This document shows, piece after piece, positions 23,723-32,630 of a stretch of 64,000 nt of DNA. Numbering within the stretch: the stretch's first letter is position 1; every line of letters starts with the position of its first letter. Below the pieces are notes generated by a model, which did no database searches, had not been told where the DNA came from, and saw nothing but the letters and a program-made list of their open reading frames with translations. Made by a program: the position numbers and the translations under genes. Source of the stretch: an uncultured Pelagibacteraceae bacterium (GTDB lineage Bacteria > Pseudomonadota > Alphaproteobacteria > Pelagibacterales > Pelagibacteraceae); the NCBI GenBank assembly GCA_902560015.1, contig CACEKA010000002.1:50262-114261 (forward strand). The letters run 5' to 3'.

Positions 23723-24132
23723 TGAACATTAAAGATCAAAAAGAATTCCCCGTAGACTCGGCACAACTTAAAGAAGTAAGGAATTTTGCAAGAGGATTGT
23801 TTGATCAAGTTCCAGAATTTGAAGATAATAAAGAGGAATTAGTTTTAGCATTAGCAGAAGCTGCTCAAAATATCGTAAAACATGCTTATAGTGGTCAACC
23901 AAGTGGAGATACCATGAGAGTTGAAATTGAATATCAGGACAAAGTTTTAAAAATGGAATTATTTGATAAAGGTAAACCTGTGATCCCAGAAAATATTAAG
24001 CCTAGAAAATTATCAGATATTAAAGCTGGTGGATTAGGTACTTTCTTTATCGGTCAGATAATGGATGAAGTTGTTTTTAAAACTACAAAAGAAGACTGGG
24101 TTAATCACTTAATCTTAACCAAAAGATTTTAA
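23722..24132 (+). CDS. RsbW/SpoIIAB-like serine kinase (anti-sigma-type)
   Basis: A 136-residue GHKL-fold ATPase. The N box is visible in ELVLALAEAAQNIVKHAY, the G1 box as DKGKP, and the G2 box as GGLGTFFIGQIMDEV. Proteins of this type phosphorylate their STAS antagonist and sequester a sigma factor or another target. I use ATG at 23722, overlapping the STAS stop by one base; the frame also allows TTG at 23719. The gene ends convergently with pilC, the stop codons overlapping. No sigma factor is encoded nearby, so the second partner of this kinase is unknown. Confidence 0.9.
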   Translation: MNIKDQKEFPVDSAQLKEVRNFARGLFDQVPEFEDNKEELVLALAEAAQNIVKHAYSGQPSGDTMRVEIEYQDKVLKMELFDKGKPVIPENIKPRKLSDIKAGGLGTFFIGQIMDEVVFKTTKEDWVNHLILTKRF

Positions 24133-25370
24133 CTTCCAATAATAGAACCAACATTAAAGATTGGTGAGTACATCGCAATCATCAATCCACCAATCATTGT
24201 TCCCATAAATACAATCATAATTGGTTCAATCAAGCTCGACATATTATCAACTGCAGTATCGAATTCCTCTTCATAGTAAGCTGATACTGAATTAAACATT
24301 TCATCTAAATTTCCAGTTTGCTCACCAACAGAAATTAGCTGACTAAATGTTGCTGGAAAAACTGGTTCTTTTAAAAATAATTTTGTTAAAGTGTCTCCTG
24401 AGAAAACACCTTTTTTTACATTTTCTAATGCTTGTGTAACTACATCATTGTTGCTTACTGATTTTGCAATTTCAATACTTTCTAATAAATTTACACCCGC
24501 AGCACTTAGATTTCCCATAATAAGAGAAACTCTTGCAATGAGTGATTTTAATATCATGTCACCAAATACTGGCATCTTTAAAACTTGTTGGTGCCATTTA
24601 TATCTAACAGCTGGTATTTTAGTGGTTGTGTACTTAAAGATAATATAAATAGTAAGACAAACAATACCAAGTGTAAGACCACCACTGCCTCGCATAAAAT
24701 TACTAGCTGTCATAATAACTGCAGTTGGTGTAGGTAGGGCTACTCCCATTCCTTCATACATTTTTGCAAAAACTGGAACAACTTTGATTAACATGAAAAC
24801 CATTACTGTTATTGCAACTGAAAACATCACAACAGGATAAGTAAGTGCACCTTTAATCTTCTTTTTAACTTTTTCCCTTTTTTCAAGTGACTCTACCAAC
24901 TTTAATAAGAAAGTATCAAGTTTACCGCTGGCTTCTCCAGCTTTGATCAAGTTAATGTAAACACTATCAAATATCTTTGGATATCTCTCAAAACATTTAG
25001 ATAGAGTAATCCCTCCTTCAAGGTTTTTTCTAACGTCTTCAATAATTTCTTTCATAGTTGGGTGCTCAATTTGATCTCTTAACATTGTAAGTACATTTAA
25101 AATAGGAAGTCCAGCTTTAACCATAGTTGCAAATTGTTTTGAAAAAATCATCACATCTTCTGGTTTGACTGCTTTTTTACCAAAAGAAAAACCACCACCT
25201 TTTTTCTTTTCTTTTTCCGCTTTTTTCTTTTTAATTTTTGTAAGATTAGTAATGATTACTTTTTGCTCTTTAAGTTTAAATGAAGCTTCCTCTTGATTGA
25301 GAGCTTCTATTTCACCTTCAATATATTTTCCTGCTGAAATTCCTTTATATGAAAATGTTTCTGCTGACAT
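24129..25370 (-). CDS. pilC: Type IV pilus platform protein PilC
   Basis: A 413-residue inner-membrane protein with two T2SSF domains. The first contains MIFSKQFATMVKAGLPIL and AGEASGKLDTFLLKLVESLEKREKVKKKIKGAL, and the second LISVGEQTGNLDEMFNSVSAYYEEEFDTAVD; three membrane segments are placed near residues 175, 225 and 385. It is the cytoplasmic-face platform on which PilB acts. It follows pilB by 7 bases and is the last gene of the minus-strand pil run starting at 31467. Confidence 0.95.
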   Translation of the reverse strand: MSAETFSYKGISAGKYIEGEIEALNQEEASFKLKEQKVIITNLTKIKKKKAEKEKKKGGGFSFGKKAVKPEDVMIFSKQFATMVKAGLPILNVLTMLRDQIEHPTMKEIIEDVRKNLEGGITLSKCFERYPKIFDSVYINLIKAGEASGKLDTFLLKLVESLEKREKVKKKIKGALTYPVVMFSVAITVMVFMLIKVVPVFAKMYEGMGVALPTPTAVIMTASNFMRGSGGLTLGIVCLTIYIIFKYTTTKIPAVRYKWHQQVLKMPVFGDMILKSLIARVSLIMGNLSAAGVNLLESIEIAKSVSNNDVVTQALENVKKGVFSGDTLTKLFLKEPVFPATFSQLISVGEQTGNLDEMFNSVSAYYEEEFDTAVDNMSSLIEPIMIVFMGTMIGGLMIAMYSPIFNVGSIIGS

Positions 25371-25377
25371 TTTTTAT

Positions 25378-27126
25378 TTACTCCGAACTTAAAACTCGGT
25401 CAAATTCTCTAAAATTTAAATCACCAGTTAAAATTAATTCCCGACCCATATCTTGCATTGTTCTAAATCCTTCTTTCATAGCAATTTCTTTAAGCTCAGG
25501 AGTTGTTGCTTTTCTTAAAATTGCTTCTTTAATTGGTTTAGATACACTTAAAATTTCATAAATACCCATTCGTCCTTTATAGCCTGAGTCTTTACATTGA
25601 GAACAACCCTCTCCTTTTTGAACTTTGGCTCTTGATGCTTGTTCTACTGTGAAACCAAAATCAGCTAGTGCTTTAGGAGTAATATCTTCATCAGGTACTC
25701 TACAATTTGGACAAGTTTTTCTAGCAAGTCTTTGAGCAAGAATTAAACTTACCGCAGCACTAATCAGATAATCTGGTGTTCCCATATTTTGCAACCTAGT
25801 AATTGAGCTTGGGGCATCATTAGTATGAAGTGTACTAAATACTAAGTGACCTGTAAGTGCAGCCTTCAATCCTATATCAACTGTTTCTTTATCCCTCATC
25901 TCTCCAACTAGAATAATTTCTGGGTCTTGTCTTAAAAAAGAACGAAGAGCTCTTTGGAAATCATATCCAATATCATCTTTAATTTGAACTTGTCCCACAC
26001 CATCTAATTCATACTCAACAGGATCTTCAGCAGTCAAAATGTTTAAGTGTGGTTTAGATACTTCCTTCAAAATACTATAAAGGGTTGTTGTTTTACCTGA
26101 ACCTGTTGGACCTGTTACCAAAACTAGTCCTTGTGTTCCATGAATTGCTTTTCTTAAATTTTTTAAATCTGTTTCTTCAAAGTTTAATTGTTCTAAACTA
26201 ATATCACCTGCATCTTTGTTTAGAACCCTCATTACAATTCTTTCATTGGTAGCTGTTGGCAAAATAGATAGACGAAGGTCGACAACTTTTCCATCTATCT
26301 TAAATGGAATTGCTCCATCTTGTGGCAATCGTCTTTCAGCGATATCTAATTTACCCATAATTTTAAATCTTGTAACAACAGCTCCGTAATTTGAGTGTAA
26401 AAATTTTGCAAAATGTTCTTGTTCTGTAAGAATTCCATCGAGTCTATATCTAACCCTTGAGCTAAATCGGTATGGCTCAATATGTATATCAGATACTCCT
26501 GATTTAATTGCTTCTGCAACAACTGCTGTACTAAATTTGATTACATCAGACTCGTTTTCAATTGCCTCAATATCTTCCTCTGGTTTTTCATCTAAAAGTT
26601 CAGCGCTTTCATCAACATCGTAATCAAATGTTTTAGTTTTTTCTTGATTTGCTTGTTGAATAGATTGCATAGTAGTCTCGCCCTCTGCAGATAATCTATC
26701 AATATGGGTAGAAATATCAGATAACTTAGCAGCATGTAGTTCAATATCTTTCTTAGTAATTGTTTTTAAGTTTCTCATTAAGCTTAATTTTGAACTATCT
26801 GGAATTGCTATATGCAAAACATTCTCCTCAATTTTGAACGGAGCAATAAAATTCATGTTTATGTAATTTGAAGGTAGCACAGACTTTATTTCATCTGAAA
26901 TTTCAGAGTTTGCTAAATCGGCTATATCTAATGATTGCTCTTTAACTAATAAATCTAAAATTTTATCTTCATCAGTTAAATTTAATTCAAATACGGCATC
27001 AATTTGCGATTTATCACCCTCAGATGATTTCTTTTTGATATCAATTAAGTCTTTACCAGAAATTACATCTTGATCTATTAAGATGTTTATTAAATTAATT
27101 TCCGACTCTCTACTTATCTTGATCAA
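25378..27126 (-). CDS. pilB: Type IV pilus assembly ATPase PilB
   Basis: A 582-residue GspE/PilB-type ATPase. An N-terminal T2SSE_N domain (residues about 1-160) precedes the motor: Walker A GPTGSGKTTT, Asp box, Walker B DPEIILVGEMRDKET, and His box LVFSTLHTNDAPSSI. A zinc-binding tetracysteine (CPNC and CSQC with a 35-residue loop) confirms the extension-motor class. It powers pilus extension in the cytoplasm. It overlaps the secretin gene by four bases and precedes pilC, the order seen in MSHA-type loci. Confidence 0.96.
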   Translation of the reverse strand: MIKISRESEINLINILIDQDVISGKDLIDIKKKSSEGDKSQIDAVFELNLTDEDKILDLLVKEQSLDIADLANSEISDEIKSVLPSNYINMNFIAPFKIEENVLHIAIPDSSKLSLMRNLKTITKKDIELHAAKLSDISTHIDRLSAEGETTMQSIQQANQEKTKTFDYDVDESAELLDEKPEEDIEAIENESDVIKFSTAVVAEAIKSGVSDIHIEPYRFSSRVRYRLDGILTEQEHFAKFLHSNYGAVVTRFKIMGKLDIAERRLPQDGAIPFKIDGKVVDLRLSILPTATNERIVMRVLNKDAGDISLEQLNFEETDLKNLRKAIHGTQGLVLVTGPTGSGKTTTLYSILKEVSKPHLNILTAEDPVEYELDGVGQVQIKDDIGYDFQRALRSFLRQDPEIILVGEMRDKETVDIGLKAALTGHLVFSTLHTNDAPSSITRLQNMGTPDYLISAAVSLILAQRLARKTCPNCRVPDEDITPKALADFGFTVEQASRAKVQKGEGCSQCKDSGYKGRMGIYEILSVSKPIKEAILRKATTPELKEIAMKEGFRTMQDMGRELILTGDLNFREFDRVLSSE

Positions 27127-28670
27127 TCTAATACCCTTGGTGCTATAAATATTAGCAGCTCCTCAAGCTTATCTTCCTTCTTTTTATATTTTAAAAGGTT
27201 TCCAATTACCGGAACATTTCCTAAGCCTGGAACTTGCTCTTTAGCTTTTGATATATTATTAGATTTTATTCCACCGATTACCACTATATCTCCATCAGCA
27301 ACCAGAAGTTTTGTTACAATTTCCATTTTTGTAATTGGAGGTTCGTCTTGTGAAGTATCAGCATCATCATTATTAACTTGAATATCCAATAAAACATTAC
27401 CATCGCCTATAATACTTGGAGTTACCTGTAATTTTAAAGCAGCCTCTTTAAATGAAGTTGAAGTTGTCCCTTCAGAAGTTGTCTCATAAGGTATTTCTTT
27501 TCCTTGAGTAACTGATGCAGGTTGATTGTTAATTGTAAAGACTTTTGGATTAGAGATTGTCTCTACCATTCCCATTTTTTCTAGAGCTGTAATTTCAGCT
27601 TTTAATACTGCTGATCCAGTTTTCTTCAATATTCCAATTCCACTTGTAGCTCCTGTTGCAGCAAAGTTTGTGATTTGATCTTTTGCAACTTGTCCTAAAG
27701 CAGCTGAAGTTCCATCAAATGTTCCAGCTGAGCTAGTTGAGCCAACAATACCACCTATCATTTCTTCTTGTCTTTGATAATATCCACCAAGTCTAGTTCC
27801 TAATTGTTTTTCAAATTCAGAAGTGGCTTTAACAACAAATGCTTCAATTAAAACTTGTTCAGTTTTAATATCAATTTCATTTAATACTTTATCAACTGTA
27901 TCAAGATCTCTTTCTTTACCTCTTACAATAATTGATCTTGTGGCTGTTTCTTCGGTAATCTTAATTGGAGAATATGAATTTTCTCCCGTACTTTTAAATA
28001 GTTCTTCAATTGTAGATTTTGCGAGAGCAGGAGATATGTAATAAAGTCTAAATATTTCTGAAATTATAGGTTCAACACTGTCCTCAAGTTCTACTTTATT
28101 TTTAACTGCTTGTGCTCTTTCTGATTTATATGTTTCTTGTGAAGTCAAGGTTTCTGGAGAGTGCACTCTAATTAGATTGCTATTTACATCAATATCTGAT
28201 GCATAATTTTTCATATCTAATAGTGCTTGAAAAGCCTTATCCCAAGGAACATCAACTAATTCTGCAGAAATTGCACCTGCAACTTCATCTCCAACCAATA
28301 CATTTATTTCACCAATTTTTCCCATCAATTTCATTGTCTCTTTATAATCAAGGTTTTTAAATTTTAAGGTCACTCTTTGTTTTAAAGATTTATAATCCTC
28401 AGGAATTAACAAATAGTTTCTCTGAGTTTCAGAGGTAATTTTTCTTCTTTTCTTAACTTTTACATTTTTACCATCAACCGGCTTTGGGCCCATTTCTAAT
28501 GTTTTAGCGATTTCAGCTTTACCCAATGTTCTCATATCCTTTTTAATTAAAGGAGTATTATGTTTAAAAGGTTTATTATATTTTTTTGCAAACTGAGAAT
28601 TAGCACAACCACTTAAGACAAATACTAAGATTGCAGCTACTGATAAATTAAATAATTTTTTAATATTCAT
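27123..28670 (-). CDS. pilQ: Type IV pilus outer-membrane secretin (lipoprotein, PilQ/MshL type)
   Basis: A 515-residue secretin with a lipoprotein signal peptide (MNIKKLFNLSVAAILVFV, lipobox LSGC). An STN-like region (around residues 90-170, ELVDVPWDKAFQALLDMKNY) is followed by a secretin N domain and the C-terminal secretin domain, where ALEKMGMVETISNPKVFTINNQPA and KEQVPGLGNVPVIGNLLKYKK are family signatures. A lipidated, relatively short secretin resembles MshL more than classical PilQ. I use ATG at 28670; the frame extends to a TTG ten codons earlier. It overlaps pilP by 11 bases and pilB by 4. Confidence 0.93.
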   Translation of the reverse strand: MNIKKLFNLSVAAILVFVLSGCANSQFAKKYNKPFKHNTPLIKKDMRTLGKAEIAKTLEMGPKPVDGKNVKVKKRRKITSETQRNYLLIPEDYKSLKQRVTLKFKNLDYKETMKLMGKIGEINVLVGDEVAGAISAELVDVPWDKAFQALLDMKNYASDIDVNSNLIRVHSPETLTSQETYKSERAQAVKNKVELEDSVEPIISEIFRLYYISPALAKSTIEELFKSTGENSYSPIKITEETATRSIIVRGKERDLDTVDKVLNEIDIKTEQVLIEAFVVKATSEFEKQLGTRLGGYYQRQEEMIGGIVGSTSSAGTFDGTSAALGQVAKDQITNFAATGATSGIGILKKTGSAVLKAEITALEKMGMVETISNPKVFTINNQPASVTQGKEIPYETTSEGTTSTSFKEAALKLQVTPSIIGDGNVLLDIQVNNDDADTSQDEPPITKMEIVTKLLVADGDIVVIGGIKSNNISKAKEQVPGLGNVPVIGNLLKYKKKEDKLEELLIFIAPRVLD

Positions 28671-29127
28671 CTGCTTCTCTAATTTGGTTATTAAAATCAA
28701 TTATAATAAATGATTTGTCTTCTTTTTCAAAAATTGCTTCAGTTAATCTTAAATCTATAAATTTAATCTTTCCTAAATATTGATTAAGATTTAATGTTAT
28801 TACGTCTCCTGATACATTTGTTAAACTTATATAACTTTCATCTTTACCTGATATTAAACCAGACAATTTGAAATTATATAAACTCATCTCGTCTCTTTCT
28901 TCACCTGTATCTGGATTTACTGTTGAACTACCCATTCCTTCGTTGCCTGCAAACGGATCATTTAAAGGGACCTCATCTTCATCAACTTGACTTTTATTTT
29001 CAATTTCCTCTGTTATCTCTTTTGCTTTTTTCACTAGTTCAGAATTATCTACATGATTATCTGCAAATACATTTCCGTATAATAATGACAGCATAATTAT
29101 AAGAAAAAAATTTTTAAAAGAATTCAT
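28660..29127 (-). CDS. pilP: PilP-like periplasmic pilus assembly protein
   Basis: A 155-residue protein with a signal peptide (MNSFKNFFLIIMLSLLYGNVFA), a low-complexity acidic linker, the NDPF motif at the start of the conserved part, and a small beta-rich domain (LYNFKLSGLISGKDESYISL) as in PilP/GspC HR domains. PilP links PilO and PilN to the secretin. It has no lipobox, unlike many PilP proteins, whereas the secretin here is lipidated. It overlaps both neighbours (pilO by 14 bases, pilQ by 11). Confidence 0.8.
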   Translation of the reverse strand: MNSFKNFFLIIMLSLLYGNVFADNHVDNSELVKKAKEITEEIENKSQVDEDEVPLNDPFAGNEGMGSSTVNPDTGEERDEMSLYNFKLSGLISGKDESYISLTNVSGDVITLNLNQYLGKIKFIDLRLTEAIFEKEDKSFIIIDFNNQIREADEY

Positions 29128-29752
29128 CAGGTATTCCTACAATTGTTAGTTCTCCTTGAGCTATAATCGCTCCAGTTGTATCATTTTGTACAATACTTAT
29201 AGTCTCTTTGTCAAAGTTTAACATTTTACTAGATTTAGCTATAGATCTTTTAAACTTAATATATCCAAGAAAATTGCCTTTAATCTCATACTCAACAGGT
29301 ATTTTATAATAAGATATATCTGTTTTTTGTAATAACTCCTCAGCTTGTTGAGCTATACCATCTTTTAAAACTGGCTTAGGTTTTTTCTTTTGAATTTTTG
29401 AAATAGTAAGCCCATTTATACCGGCATACCTACTTAAACTTTGATATAGATCTTCAACTTCTTCTTTTGAATGAAATAATGTTGAACTTTTTTTAAATTC
29501 TGGCTCAAGTTTTTTTAACCTTTTTTTATTTAAAATGATTTCATTTTCAAATTGAACTATTTCATTTTGTTTTAAAATTTTTTCATCAAATAGAGCTTTT
29601 TTATTTTTAACAATGGGATTTAAGATTGCATAATATACGATTAAAAAAATTAGTATTGCAGCAAAGCCTAATCCAAATTTAATTATTGTTTTTTTATCAA
29701 CTGCTTTAAGTTTTTCTTTTAAATCACCAACATTAATATTTTTTAAATCCAT
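29114..29752 (-). CDS. pilO: PilO-like pilus alignment protein
   Basis: A 212-residue protein with a short cytoplasmic end, one membrane segment (residues about 30-48), a coiled coil (about 55-95, QNEIVQFENEIILNKKRLKK) and a periplasmic ferredoxin-like domain, the PilO architecture. The ATG at 29752 overlaps the stop of the PilM-PilN fusion by one base (TAATG); the frame allows a TTG seven codons earlier. It should pair with the PilN part of that fusion in the inner membrane. Confidence 0.85.
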   Translation of the reverse strand: MDLKNINVGDLKEKLKAVDKKTIIKFGLGFAAILIFLIVYYAILNPIVKNKKALFDEKILKQNEIVQFENEIILNKKRLKKLEPEFKKSSTLFHSKEEVEDLYQSLSRYAGINGLTISKIQKKKPKPVLKDGIAQQAEELLQKTDISYYKIPVEYEIKGNFLGYIKFKRSIAKSSKMLNFDKETISIVQNDTTGAIIAQGELTIVGIPDEFF

Positions 29753-31467
29753 TAAATGTTCTCCAAAATACAAGCTACGACGAAACCTTTCATTGTAGGG
29801 GCATTCGCTGATTGACCCTCAGGTAATGTCATTGTCGCTAATGAAGCTTGTTTTATTAGCTTTTTATTATTTAAATTACTTATTAATTTTAAAATATCTT
29901 GATCACTGAAAGCTGAACCTTTTATAACAACTTGACTTGAACCATTGTACTCAACCGAATTAAATTTTACTCTTTTAGGTACCGCAGATGCAATCTGGGC
30001 CAAAACCCTGAAGCTTGCTTTTTTGTTTGATTTAATAGATTTGCTTATTTTAATTGACTTTAATAATATACCAACATCCTTTTCTAACTTATTTTTTTCA
30101 AGTGTTCTTAATTCATGAGTTTGAACAATTTCATCATAGTCGACTAACTTGGCATTAAGCTGCTCTATTTGCCAAAAAGATAATCCAAATAAAACTATAT
30201 AAATTAATGAAACAACCCCAATCACACCTTTAAATGCAAAATTTGAAAATACTTTGGCTTTCTTTTGAGCCATCATGCTATCTCTATTTGGAAGAAGGTT
30301 AATATTTTTTACTGCTGTTACAAATTTGTAATAACCAAAAACATCTAATTTTCTAAATGCTAAACCAATTACTGTTGACAGATAAGATCTGTTTTGAAAA
30401 TTAACACTTTCTTCTAATTGTGCAGGAACTTTAATTTCTTTAATAGGATCTAATAAATCAAAACCAGTATTAGCTAAACTTTTTCTAAAAGTTTCTAGAT
30501 AAGTATCAACATTGGTTAAGTTCGAGACAACTTTTAAATTTCTAATCCTTTTTTCATATTTTGTTTCAAAATCTTGGATAGCTTGCTTCACCTGAGTTAC
30601 ATATCTTCTAACTAAAGCGTCCATGTCTTCCTGGTTATCAGAATTTAAAAGAGTGTTTCTGTCTTGAGATCGTATAAAGATATCAGTAATGATTGGATTA
30701 TTTTCGAATAGTATCATTACGTAGTTTTCATCCAAACCAAACTCTAATACTGCAGTAAGATTACTCTCCTCAATTGATCCTCCAAGCTGATTAATTTGGT
30801 CAACAGCTGATTTAAGAGCAAAACATTTAACATCAATAATAACTGCATTAAGACCACCTTTTTTAATGATCGATGTGTAGCTATTAATATCTGAAAGTTT
30901 TGAGGCAACGAACAAGATATCCATAGTATTACCAGTGGTATCTCGATTAATAACTTGATGAAAAACTGAGTAATCATTTAGATTGTCAGTAAGTTGAACT
31001 AAATTTTCCCAAAGAGAGTCTGTATCTATTGCTTTATTTAATTCTTCGTCAGTCATTAACGGTGCAGTCACTACTCTTATGATTGCACTTGTAACTGGAA
31101 TAGCTATTGCAGCATTAGGTGTTTGTATTTTAGATTTTTGTAAAGCGATTTGTAATTGCTCTCCATACTTATCTGGTTCATCTAACACATTTGAGTTTGC
31201 ATCAGCTCCTTCAACTTGATGCGTAAAAAATTTTTCTAACACCCATTTGTTAGCTTTATCAGTTGATAATTGGGCTAATCTAATTTCTGTTGGAGTTAAC
31301 TCAACACCAACTATCTCTTCACCTTGTACTGCTGACTTTCCTAATCTGTTTTTAAAAAATCGACTTAAAAAACCCTCTTTCTTTTTTTTATCTTGTGCCT
31401 GAGGAACAGGAGTATTTTCACCTCCCTTAGGTTTTTTTTTAAAAAGATTAGCAAATGGGTTTTTCAT
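29752..31467 (-). CDS. pilM: PilM-PilN fusion protein
   Basis: A 571-residue protein joining two normally separate subunits. After a Lys-rich N-terminal tail (residues 1-45), residues about 50-375 form an actin-like PilM domain (EIVGVELTPTEIRLAQL, LTAVLEFGLDENYVMILF). Residues 388-393 read NINLLP, the PilN motif that PilM normally binds in trans; then come a membrane segment (about 410-432), a coiled coil and a periplasmic ferredoxin-like domain (FNSVEYNGSSQVVIKGSAFS). The layout mimics GspL of type II secretion. It is the first gene of the minus-strand pil run, with 146 bases to divergent pilT. Confidence 0.9.
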   Translation of the reverse strand: MKNPFANLFKKKPKGGENTPVPQAQDKKKKEGFLSRFFKNRLGKSAVQGEEIVGVELTPTEIRLAQLSTDKANKWVLEKFFTHQVEGADANSNVLDEPDKYGEQLQIALQKSKIQTPNAAIAIPVTSAIIRVVTAPLMTDEELNKAIDTDSLWENLVQLTDNLNDYSVFHQVINRDTTGNTMDILFVASKLSDINSYTSIIKKGGLNAVIIDVKCFALKSAVDQINQLGGSIEESNLTAVLEFGLDENYVMILFENNPIITDIFIRSQDRNTLLNSDNQEDMDALVRRYVTQVKQAIQDFETKYEKRIRNLKVVSNLTNVDTYLETFRKSLANTGFDLLDPIKEIKVPAQLEESVNFQNRSYLSTVIGLAFRKLDVFGYYKFVTAVKNINLLPNRDSMMAQKKAKVFSNFAFKGVIGVVSLIYIVLFGLSFWQIEQLNAKLVDYDEIVQTHELRTLEKNKLEKDVGILLKSIKISKSIKSNKKASFRVLAQIASAVPKRVKFNSVEYNGSSQVVIKGSAFSDQDILKLISNLNNKKLIKQASLATMTLPEGQSANAPTMKGFVVACILENI

Positions 31468-31557
31468 ACAAAATAAATTCTAACAATCTTTATAATATAC
31501 TATCAATTAATCAACTAATACTCGAATTCAATTTCTTTATGTTTAATTTGGGTTAAT

Positions 31558-31586
31558 TTGATATTTTATTAGTAAATTAATAAAAA
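31558..31586 (+). promoter_or_regulatory. Candidate sigma-70-type promoter of pilT
   Basis: TTGATA (31558-31563), 17 bases, and TAAAAA (31581-31586) lie 28 bases before the pilT ATG in the divergent region between the two pil runs. The -35 box matches consensus at five of six bases, the -10 at four. AT-rich sequence makes chance matches common. Confidence 0.4.
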
Positions 31587-31613
31587 TATGTAGTAGTAAG
31601 GTCATTAAAATTT

Positions 31614-32630
31614 ATGTTTGAAAAATTAGAAGAACTTGCAAAAAATAATAAAAAGATTTCAGACTTTCATATAAGAGCTGGATCACCTCTAGCCTTCAGA
31701 CAAACTGGTGAAATTATAAAGGTTCCAGATACAAACGTTACAGCACAAGATTTAAAAGATTTGATTTCAATGAACTGCAATGAAGTGGAGGCAGCAAGAT
31801 TTAATGATACTCACGAACTAGACTCAGCAGTCATGTTAAGTGGTTTAAGATTTAGGGCAAACTTTTATAAAACAATAAATGGTCCAGCAGCTGTTCTTAG
31901 AAGAGTTGAAAGTAAAATTCCAGATATGGATCAGTTTAATTTACCTCAAGCGCTTTATGATATTGTTGATTTTCACAAAGGTTTAGTTTTGGTAACCGGT
32001 CCTACTGGTTCAGGGAAATCTACAACGCTTGCAGCAATCGTAAATGAAATTAATAAAACTCGAACATCTAATATAATAACTGTAGAAGACCCAGTTGAGT
32101 TTATACATAAAGACAATCAAAGCATTGTCTCACACAGAGAAGTAGGAAAACAAACTCAATCTTTTGCTGCTGCATTAAAAGCAGCATTAAGAGAAGACCC
32201 GGATGTTATCTTAGTTGGAGAGATGAGAGATCTTGAAACAATCAGTTTAGCTTTAACAGCGGCTGAAACAGGACACCTAGTTTTTGGAACTTTGCACACG
32301 AGTGGTGCACCAAGTACCATCAATAGAATTATTGATGTATTTCCTCCTGAACAACAAGAACAAATTCGTGCACAAATTTCGACTTCATTGAAAATGGTAG
32401 TTACTCAAAGATTACTTAAAACTAGAGATGGTCAAGGTAGAGTTGGTGCATTTGAAATCATGAAATGTACTCCACCAATTCAAAACTTAATTAGAGAAGC
32501 AAAAATTCATCAAATTCCAAGTATCATGCAAACAGCAGTGAGAGATGGAATGATTACAATGGAAAAATCTCTGGAGGAATTGGTTAAATCAGGTAAAATA
32601 GATCCAGGTGCAGCAAAATCAGGACATTAA
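31614..32630 (+). CDS. pilT: Type IV pilus retraction ATPase PilT
   Basis: A 338-residue motor ATPase. It shows the PilT N-terminal PAS-like region (SDFHIRAGSPLAFRQTGEI), Walker A GPTGSGKSTT, Walker B DPDVILVGEMRDLET and His box LVFGTLHTSGAPSTINRIIDVFP. It lacks the tetracysteine found in the extension motor, as expected for PilT. It pulls pili back, which underlies twitching and DNA uptake. No PilU is present. It leads the plus-strand run and overlaps the next pilin-like gene by 23 bases. Confidence 0.95.
   Translation: MFEKLEELAKNNKKISDFHIRAGSPLAFRQTGEIIKVPDTNVTAQDLKDLISMNCNEVEAARFNDTHELDSAVMLSGLRFRANFYKTINGPAAVLRRVESKIPDMDQFNLPQALYDIVDFHKGLVLVTGPTGSGKSTTLAAIVNEINKTRTSNIITVEDPVEFIHKDNQSIVSHREVGKQTQSFAAALKAALREDPDVILVGEMRDLETISLALTAAETGHLVFGTLHTSGAPSTINRIIDVFPPEQQEQIRAQISTSLKMVVTQRLLKTRDGQGRVGAFEIMKCTPPIQNLIREAKIHQIPSIMQTAVRDGMITMEKSLEELVKSGKIDPGAAKSGH

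Noticed and set aside
30744..30977. Minus-strand 77-codon frame
   Set aside because: Shifted frame within the PilM-PilN fusion on the same strand, no family features.
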